Below are positions 24,541-31,738 of a stretch of DNA of 31,738 nucleotides, in pieces. The position numbers and the translations under genes are program-made. The stretch is from the NCBI GenBank assembly GCA_001642005.1, contig LWCA01000338.1:1-31738 (forward strand), in the 5' to 3' direction. The notes under the pieces were generated by a model, which saw only the letters and a list, made by a program, of their open reading frames with translations, did no database searches and was not told the DNA's origin. The stretch comes from Intoshia linei. Lineage: Eukaryota > Orthonectida > Rhopaluridae. Each line of letters starts with the position of its first letter. Position 1 is the stretch's first letter.

Positions 24541-26983
24541 TTCATTTGTTTTAAAATTCTCCTCGAATTCTTCTTTGTAAATTCGTTTCAGGATCTAGAC
24601 AAAATAAAAAATATATTTTCTAAGTGTAACTGATGATCCAAGTGTATCACAATATCCTAAAGTTTGACACACTTTCGGTAAACTCTAAACAAGATTTAAG
24701 CATACTTCATTATTTTAATATTAGCATAAATAAATTGTACATTAGAAAGAGCCACAACAATTGTTTCAAAGATTGTATAAAATACAGTCGAATAAATCTA
24801 AATGATAAAATAATTTTAAATCAATGCATTACAATAGTTCGCATCCAAACATTAGGAAACGTGAAAAATGGAATCAGATTTAATAATTCGCTCTAAATTT
24901 TTTTTGTATATAGATATTTATATAAATTATAATTCATAAATAGGTACGGAATAATAAAATTTATTTGAATTAGAACGACAGATTTCTATTGCAGGGTCGT
25001 GGAGAGGGATAGGGGTCATATAATCCGGGTCTACAATCATGAGGTCTACCTTTTTAATTTATTAATAGGTAATGTTGGCAAATTTCTTAAGTATACTGAA
25101 ATTATCATATAGTGAAATGTTATATGTGATTTCCAATTGTTATTTTTAATTTTTAGATAATGAACGATTGATTAAGCAATATATAGAGGTTCTACTTTTT
25201 TAAAAAATGTTATAGAGACCTTCAATTTCCATCTGGCTGGGCCTACTGTTAGCTCTCCACGGCCCTGTTTTATTAATATTAATGGTTTTATCATTGATAA
25301 TTTCATAATTTTCAATAAAATGAGACCATATACGTTTTACTTAAGACCGCACCCAGTCTATTTCAGGGAACCAATAAATTCATTGTTACAATCCAAAATA
25401 TAAAATAACATAATTTTTTCAAATTTAATCATAAATCAAAAGAATGAATTAATTTATACATACTCAGAATTAAGTTAATTATAATTATTAGCGTATACTA
25501 CATATTATTAACGATATATACATGGTATTAACAATTTATACGCGGAGTTATATTTTATCGAAATCGAAATTAATTGCAATTCTATTCATGTTACAAAAAT
25601 TGGTTTAATTATTAATTAAAAAAAGTACGTTATGAAAATCACTCTAATTTTTTTGTGTGACCGTAAAGTCGTCACTTATTTAGATTGAAATTTTCTGTGT
25701 GTTTTAGCAGGATACAATTGTACAACCTGTAAATTTTATGAAATTCTAGGGCTGTTTTCATTAAAAAAACAAGGGTAGTTTGGGGTTTTGACCCTGAAGA
25801 TATATTTTTTTTAAATTTAAATTTATTATAATGTTTATGATTTTAAAATCTGTATCAGCGTATATATTTTTTTAAATTCTTTAACTAGTTTGATTTTCAA
25901 AAAGAGGAAAATTGGGTGTTTGACCCGTAAGGTGTGAGTTTGGGAGGTTGAAATTATGTTTGCGACCCCGGAAAAAAACTGTAATTGAAATGTGGACTTT
26001 ATAAAATTCTAAGACGGGTAGTTATTTAAATAAAGCTGAACACACACACAGACAAAAATAGCGTAGCATATTATATAAGTTAGGATTCTATTGTTTTATG
26101 TCATAATATCTTAAATAAAGCTTTAATATTAAATTTTCTTTAATAATTTTGTAATACCCTAAAAATATACGAATCAAACTAACAAACAACATAAAAAGGT
26201 ATATGGTAGCATATAATTTACATTTATCGTTTTTTTATGACAGAGAATGGCTTATATATGAAATAAAAATATTAAAAAAATGGATTAAAAGTTTTGTAAA
26301 ATAATATTTGCGCCTAGTTATTTCGGTAAATACGCATTAGAAATATCTATAATGTTTAATTAATTTATTACACTCTCTTGACTTTCTGAAAAAAATTAGT
26401 TAGATCGCCTTCAAAAAGTTATTCTGTGTTATTTATTAGGACGAGTCTGAAATATATTTATTCATAATAATGTAAATTTATTAAATATGTACCCATTGAC
26501 ATCAGAGCCATACCTACTATGCCTTGAAACTTGACGTAAATCAAAAATAGACCTATTATTGAAGAGAGATATACACAAGGATAGTAGAGTCAAAAGGATA
26601 AAGAGATGGACCTGTAATTATTCTTAACGAAGTGTTATACAATAGTTATTGCAATAATTTATTTTTTAAAATTTTTTTTGCAATAAAATAATGATTGGGC
26701 CTCGTTATATATAATTAGTACCATAACAATAATAACTTGGCGTTGAAAATAATGCCATTCTCTAACACATTTTCTACAATATTTCAGATTTTCATACTAT
26801 AATAAAATTTACAAAAACCAATTATTCATCTTACTTGAGTAACATGAAATTTTCCAAATGTTGTATTTCGTGTTTCAAATAATATATCTAATCATATTTA
26901 ATGAATCTCGTTTTCTAACCTATTGTTGGTGCACATTTAACGTATACTGCAATACAAAAGAATATTGCTCCAAATAATTTCAT
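24532..26983 (-). CDS. Saposin-like secreted protein 2 (four-cysteine paralogue)
   Basis: Seven exons join in phase: 26920-26983, 26835-26887, 26722-26796, 24833-24892, 24741-24797, 24631-24684 and 24532-24594, giving 141 residues. The first encodes a signal peptide (starts MKLFGAIFFC). Exon 3 carries the YC-x2-C pair that opens a saposin B fold; exon 6 carries the closing C-x5-C (PKVCQTLGYC). The two central cysteines of the fold are missing. Exon 3 (75 nt) and exon 5 (57 nt) have exactly the same length and phase as in the neighbouring paralogue, and exons 1-3 start and end in the same phases. There is an extra basic/acidic tail exon. Introns are 32, 38, 1829, 35, 56 and 36 nt; the long one holds a MITE and repeat R. 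Saposin-like proteins bind or disturb lipid membranes; whether this one is lytic cannot be said. The join across the long intron is the weakest point. Confidence 0.7.
24992..25267. mobile_element. hAT-like MITE, 276 bp, in intron 3 of saposin-like gene 2
   Basis: Inverted ends CAGGGTCGTGGAGAG and (minus) CAGGGCCGTGGAGAG differ at one of 15 positions. Flanks ttctattg and ttttatta agree at 6 of 8 positions, as expected for an aged 8-bp duplication. A solo relative of the end (caaggccgtggaaagcc) is at about 6081. Confidence 0.75.
25640..26085 (-). repeat. Dispersed repeat R, inverted copy in saposin-like gene 2 intron 3
   Basis: Read on the minus strand it follows 7655-8130 closely, from atgctacgc and tctgtgtgtgtgttcagc through actacccgtcttagaatttt to gtgacgactttacggtc. 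It keeps an internal segment of about 100 bp that the other copy lacks. Confidence 0.75.
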
Positions 26984-27013
26984 TTAATTTTAAAATTTAC
27001 ACAGGTGCAAAAC

Positions 27014-27019
27014 TTTATT
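27014..27019 (-). terminator. Poly(A) signal of saposin-like gene 1
   Basis: AATAAA on the minus strand, 18 bases after the stop at 27037 and 31 bases before the ATG of saposin-like gene 2. No splice acceptor lies between this signal and that ATG. Confidence 0.65.
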
Positions 27020-27036
27020 AAAAGGTATACAAAAAC

Positions 27037-27787
27037 TTAATCAAGTTCTTCGCAAGCCATAAAAATTTTGCAATATTGTTTTATAGACTAAATTATGAAA
27101 TGTATAATGATTAATAGCAATTACCTTGAAAAGAGGAATCAAATACATGCCATCTATTACACCGTCATATATAGTGTCGCACTAATTTTTAGATGTTAAA
27201 ATGTAATATAGCAGGGTGATTGATGGTGCAATGTGAAATTTGTCCATTAGCCATCAAAAGTATAAAAAAATAGTTTATTCTTGGAGTTTTTAGATTTTTT
27301 TATAAATATAATTATTAATCAGTAATTATAACGTCAAATTTATAAATTAAATTTGTTCCAGAATGGGCATTTTCCAATTGGCTTAGGCTAAATGTATTAA
27401 TCAAAATCCCTTACCACGGAACTAAAAAGTATAGAATCAACATCGCCACAAATCGTGGTTATTTCAATTATTTTAACCTATAATAGTTTGTATTTTCAAA
27501 AAATATCAATTTACGCCCTTCCGTTTAATTTCGTTTTTGATGTAATCAACAAAAGAATGACAAACCTTACAGTAACTTCCATTACGATACTAAAACGTAT
27601 TTAGCATGAAGTGAATCTTAAAATCATTAGATTGAAGTTAACCTTTTCCATTAATACATCAGGGTATAATTTACTCCTTTCTGAAACACTAAGTCTTGGA
27701 ACTACAATTATTAAAATTTAGTAACATTTTTTTACCAGCTATGCAAAATCCTAACAAGCTCAAAACTATTAATAGTGCCAAGTTCAT
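27037..27787 (-). CDS. Saposin-like secreted protein 1 (six-cysteine, single domain)
   Basis: Six exons join in phase: 27736-27787, 27643-27701, 27515-27589, 27415-27477, 27125-27181 and 27037-27087, giving 118 residues. The first encodes a signal peptide (starts MNLALLIVLSLLGF), the second a short spacer or pro-segment, and the rest one saposin B domain. Its six cysteines sit as the fold requires: C-x2-C in exon 3, one in exon 4, one 11 residues later at the start of exon 5, and C-x5-C in exon 6. The domain nearly fills the mature protein, as in amoebapore, caenopore and fluke SAP-type proteins, which act on lipid membranes in digestion or defence. Introns are 34, 53, 37, 233 and 37 nt. Intron 4 also contains short open pieces (e.g. 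one with IGKCPFWNKF) that could be alternative exons, but skipping them gives the correct cysteine spacing. Lytic activity is not shown by the sequence. Confidence 0.8.
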
Positions 27788-27943
27788 TTTATTTTCTAGA
27801 TATTTATGTAAATAAATAACATTAATGTTTAACTAAAAATTATAGTAAATCGAGAATCTATCCTGGTGGTTGAATTGTTGTTTCAAAATTTTAAAAAAAA
27901 TCTCACTAGCCTCCGTAACCGATTAAAATATTAACATGTAAAT

Positions 27944-30900
27944 TTAAATTTTATTTAAATCGTATTCCACAATAACATCCATCTGATTACTAGATAAATC
28001 ATATAATGACAAAATTTGAACTTTGCAAGTTAAAATAGGGAAAGTATGAGACAACTCCCAAATACCTGTTTTGAGATCACATATGAGAGGAATGCGATAA
28101 TTGTCATAATTAAGTAAAACTTTAATTGCACCGGCCACTGTAAATCTAAACAGGACAGGAGTATTTTGGGACAACTGTTTTGATAGAGGAGTGAAAATTT
28201 TTCCACCATGTTTACGGAATTTTGTAAAAACTGTCGGAAATGGAGACACAGTTTCCTTTAAATTGCAAGCAGAAATTTGTGATTCTGGAGAATAATAATT
28301 TGGTTCATATTCAATAATCATATTAAAAATATTTGGATAAGCATTAGAATTATTGGACGTATTTTGACAAAAAAATGAACATTTATAGAATCCGTATTCA
28401 ATGAATTTGTAAGACACGTCAATGTTATCATTTAAGCATTCGACCAAGAGAAATTGTTTTAAATCAATTTCTTTGAAATGAGGACATTTAGATTTATTTT
28501 TAACGTTTAAAACTTTTTCGAAATATGTAAAATTTGAAATCATATCTAGGTTTAAATCTAATCGTTTAAACGAGATGGTGCAACTGGATTCATGATTTTT
28601 AATGTAAGAATCTTTAACATTAATAATTTTTAAATTATCAAAAAAATCGTTCTGTTTTCCTAAAAATCCATTCTGTAAAGTTGGCCAAATGGATCGTTTA
28701 AAATTGGGTTTATTCATAGAATCCTTTATATTCGACTCCTCGACGACCAGCAAATACTGAAATATCAAAACTAAGGAGGTATTATCAATTGATGGGTCGT
28801 TACAATAAATTTCCAGACAGTATTCACCTTCACTTGGAAATCTAATCGAAAAAACAAAATTATTTCCACCTTTTTCATCCTTGACAGGTCTACTCAAAAC
28901 GCAGCATTTCAATTCGTCGTCAGTATAACTCAAAGAACGCAAATAGCCAACAATCCGATAATTTGATTTTTCATAAGAAAATCTAATTTCACATTCCAAG
29001 TCTGTTACATGAAACATTGATCCTTCTACGCTGGGCTCCAAATTGAACCTTTCATTTCCCTTCATTTCGCCCCATCGATCAGATGACATGGGGGGAAACT
29101 TTTCAACTACTTTATCGTTTTTTAAAATTGGACAACAAACAATTTCGTATTCACAAACTACACTGAATCTACCGTCAATTATATTTCCATTTTCAATTTG
29201 ACTGGCATAAATTACTAATGAGTAATTTACATTAAAAGGATACAAAGGCGTCCTAACAAAAAATGATACTTTTTTATCCGTCATTTCATAAGTCACACAA
29301 TTTTTTAATTCTAAAATTAATTTAATGGTTAAACATAGAAATAACAAGAAAATTTAAATACCTTTACAATCATCGTTTCTCAGTTTCATTGTAGTCATAA
29401 ACTGCATAGATGTATCCTTAATGCCGAAACTAATCATCAATTGACCAGCACTTTCAGTTACTGCATTTTCGTGTGTGATAATGGTCAAATTATTTTTAAA
29501 AAAATTTGATTTTAAAGTAACTAAAGATTCAAAATCTTCAAGGCTAATAGGTAGTTCAATCAATTGCCATTTGACGTCATTTGGGAAATGGGTAAAAATC
29601 ATTTGATGTGGGTCGGGACAAAAATAAAATTCATCCAATTTGTAATGCAAATTATCATCCGTAAAATCAATACCAATATACCTACGAGCCGCCCAGTGAC
29701 AATCTATCAATCTCCAGGTATTATCAATCAAAACCGTATTCCAAGAATGGCTACAAATGTCACTGTCAAATTTCATACCAGGTTTATAATCAAACCCTTT
29801 AGCGTAACCAATAATTACACAACATTGCATTCCAGCATAACTAAAAATAAACATGATATTTTAATATTTTAAAGTCATCAAGTGTTTCCTAAGATCGGAA
29901 ACTCCTTTTAATAAAAATGTTTGAATATAAAAATATAAATAAAAATATAAAAATAACAATGTTGACTCAACATGGTAATATGAATAGTTTTCAAAAAAAT
30001 TGGAAAATTAGTACACCCTCCAAAATGATTATACCAATTTTTTATCGGATTTTAATTTGAGAAACGCTGCTTTAAATACTCCGTACCTGCACAATACTTT
30101 GAAAACGTTTGCATATTTAACCATTCCTGCTTTCAAACTCATTAGAACATATTCCGGGCTTGATGGATCTTTATTATCAAAATCTAATCTTGATAAATCG
30201 ATTGAGCATAACCACTGAAAAATGGCTCTAAATTTAAATTAAGTCTGATTATTATTCTAATATTCAATGATCATCAGTGACAGGGTAGTGAAAAGGGAAA
30301 CTTTGAATTAAATGTCTATGCTTAATACTATTATTCAGGGATTGGAAATAATTGATTGCAATCAAATATTTTGTATAAACCAATTAATTGTTTGCTAAAT
30401 ATTAGTTTTTCAATTAATTGATTTTTTTGCAATTGAAAAATGAAAAGATAATTTTCAATTAATTGGTTTTTTTCATATAACTGAAAAAATGTAAATTGAA
30501 TCCTTTCCTTGACGAATAGTTGGATGAAAAAACTAATTAATAAACAGAAAAATGATGTATTTAACCTACTAGCTTGACCTTTATGTACTTCGAACAAACA
30601 GTATCCTAGTATTCATTAGAACCACATGACAGTTTTTTAAAAATGATTATTATATTGTTATCAATCTTCAATTAATTGAAATTTTTTATTTTTCATAAAG
30701 CAATTAATTCCAATCCCTGCTATTATTAATTATTACCTAGCTTTTTCCAATTCATTTTCTATATTTCGAGCATAAATCAAATGCCAAATTAGATTTTTAA
30801 AGGATTTATGTTCCATACAGGAAACCTATCAAAAAGAATTACATATATAATGGTCAAATAAGTAAAAATTAATTAAATTAAATTACTCGGGATGCATGCA

Positions 30901-31288
30901 TATCTACATTACTGAAAACGGTTGAATAAATAAAGGGTTTTTTTATTGAAACAGAATGTTGAACAGTATTAGGTATTAATGATGTTTTCACAGCTTTAGC
31001 TTCAAAATGTTCTGGTACATCGTCTGGAATCTTATCAGTATACATATTTGCTGAATGTGGTTCATATTCATTTTCTGGTGGAGGCAAATATAAAAATAGT
31101 TGTTCCTTTTCTCCCTTCTCATCGCTATCAATTTTTTTGAGTTCATTGTTATTCTGAAGTACATCATAGTCTAAATTTTATTTGTATAAAAAATACATTA
31201 ATTTTCATAATTATGTCATTACAATACTTATAAAGTTGATGTATGTGCAGTAGAGTGTCAACGTTTTTGGGTCATTTGTTTTTTTCAT
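27944..31288 (-). CDS. Hillarin/KY-type transglutaminase-like protein
   Basis: Hillarin and kyphoscoliosis (KY) proteins are cytoskeleton-associated, with a transglutaminase-like core and C-terminal beta-rich domains. Six exons fit in phase: 31228-31288, 30887-31170, 30737-30825, 30087-30227, 29362-29840 and 27944-29310, giving 806 residues, similar to insect hillarin. The run KARAIFQW (aa ~143-150) and SYAGMQC...IGYAKG...YKPGMKF (aa ~192-216) are family signatures. The catalytic His (H223 in SHSWN) and Asp (D238 in LIDCHW) are present, but the position of the catalytic Cys (aa ~179-184, GMVKYA) has none, so the core is probably not a working enzyme. The large last exon carries the family's C-terminal domains (e.g. 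SFGIKD, FPSEGEYCLEIY). Exon 1 (MKKTNDPK...) is short and the least certain part. An hAT MITE sits in intron 3. Confidence 0.87.
30336..30719. mobile_element. hAT MITE, 384 bp, in a hillarin intron
   Basis: Inverted ends CAGGGATTGGAAaTAATTG and its complement match at 18 of 19 positions. The 8-bp duplication ctattatt is perfect on both sides (30328-30335 and 30720-30727). The word CAATTAATTG recurs several times inside, as subterminal repeats often do. The right duplication ends 7 bp short of the donor GT (30735-30736) of the neighbouring exon. Confidence 0.9.
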
Positions 31289-31432
31289 AGGTGTGTAGTT
31301 TCAAATAGAATTACAATATGTTGTTAAGCATCATGAAAAATGATTAAAAAAATCATGAACGAAGTCAAAATAAACCTTTTTATACCCTATTACGAAAAAA
31401 TTAGTAAAACTTAATAAATTCAAGTTGTTGTA

Positions 31433-31738
31433 CAGTGCCCGACATAACTCTTAGGCACCTATAAAATAATACAATAACTATGTTAATTAAATGAAAATAT
31501 TAAATTACTAATTAGATATAAAATTACTAATATTTAGTATTCCATTATTTATTTTTAATCACTGATACAATTTTTCTGGGCAATGAGACATACAACCCTT
31601 AAATAGTTTTTAGAGGTACGCGGTCCCATTGGTCGTGTAAATATATCCATAGTTCTTCTAAGTTGATTGGATGTAGCTTATAACCCGTATCTTTCAAATT
31701 TTTCACATGTCTTCAATAATGTTTAAATCTGGACCTTG
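31433..31738 (-). pseudogene. Decayed Tc1-like transposon, 3' part, cut by the window edge
   Basis: The outer end cagtgcccgacataactctt directly follows TA (31431-31432), as in Tc1/mariner elements. Toward the right edge the minus strand encodes the C-terminal transposase region in two frames with stops between: GPDLNIIED, which carries the last catalytic acidic residue of the DDE set, and LEELWIYLHDQWDRVP followed by LPRKIVSVIKNK. Frameshift and in-frame stops show that it is dead. The other end lies outside the window. Confidence 0.8.

Noticed and set aside
22272-24633. Several overlapping frames inside the last exon of the DIDO-like gene (22120-22353 -, 23190-23609 -, 23803-24267 +, 23895-24193 -, 24268-24633 +)
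   Set aside because: Shadows of the real reading frame, mostly caused by the low-complexity Arg/Asp/Ser-rich tail.
24633-24896. 87-codon open frame on the plus strand
   Set aside because: It is the antisense shadow of exons 4-6 of saposin-like gene 2, whose splice sites, phases and cysteines fit the minus strand.
27182-27414. Alternative exons in intron 4 of saposin-like gene 1
   Set aside because: Open pieces exist, but including them breaks the saposin cysteine spacing or brings a stop; joining exon 4 directly to exon 5 gives the spacing of the family.
29564-29872. 102-codon plus frame
   Set aside because: Antisense to the transglutaminase-like exon of hillarin.
30331-30597. 88-codon minus frame in hillarin intron 3
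   Set aside because: Entirely within the hAT MITE, made of its CAATTAATTG subterminal repeats.

Overview
The window is nuclear DNA of an animal, very AT-rich, with split genes, AATAAA poly(A) signals and many small DNA-transposon derivatives (hAT, piggyBac-like, pogo/Tc1-like). No bacterial operon, rRNA, tRNA or CRISPR signal was found. Many introns are only 32-39 nt long with GT...TTTAG borders. That is shorter than is usual in insects or vertebrates and common in flatworms; small secreted saposin-like proteins are also typical of flukes. A flatworm-like invertebrate is therefore my best guess, but it is an inference. Most exons here are too short to show up as long open frames, so the models were built by hand from splice sites, matching phases and protein families.

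Layout. Bases 1-2361 hold no certain exon and one 531-bp hAT-type insertion. 2362-4172 (+) is an Asn/Tyr-rich orphan protein. 4198-10217 (-) is a complete 10-exon EFHC1/EFHC2 (ciliary DM10 protein) gene, tail-to-tail with the orphan and only 25 bp away. 10218-18954 is a gene-poor block with a piggyBac-like MITE, hAT MITEs, a pogo-like MITE inside a long palindrome, a cluster of dyads, and a weak multi-exon candidate on the minus strand. 18955-24491 (+) is a complete PHD-TFIIS-SPOC gene of the DIDO1/PHF3/Drosophila pps family. Tail-to-tail with it lie two tandem genes for small secreted saposin-like proteins on the minus strand (24532-26983 and 27037-27787). 27944-31288 (-) is a hillarin/KY-type transglutaminase-like gene. 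The right edge holds a decayed Tc1-like transposon.

How it fits together. EFHC1 acts in motile cilia, the PHD-TFIIS-SPOC protein at RNA polymerase II chromatin, and hillarin at the cytoskeleton, so these genes share no pathway. The most interesting unit is the saposin-like pair. They are head-to-tail duplicates 53 bp apart with nearly identical exon structure. One has all six cysteines and the other has lost the middle disulfide pair, and one 37-nt intron has grown to about 1.8 kb by transposon insertion.
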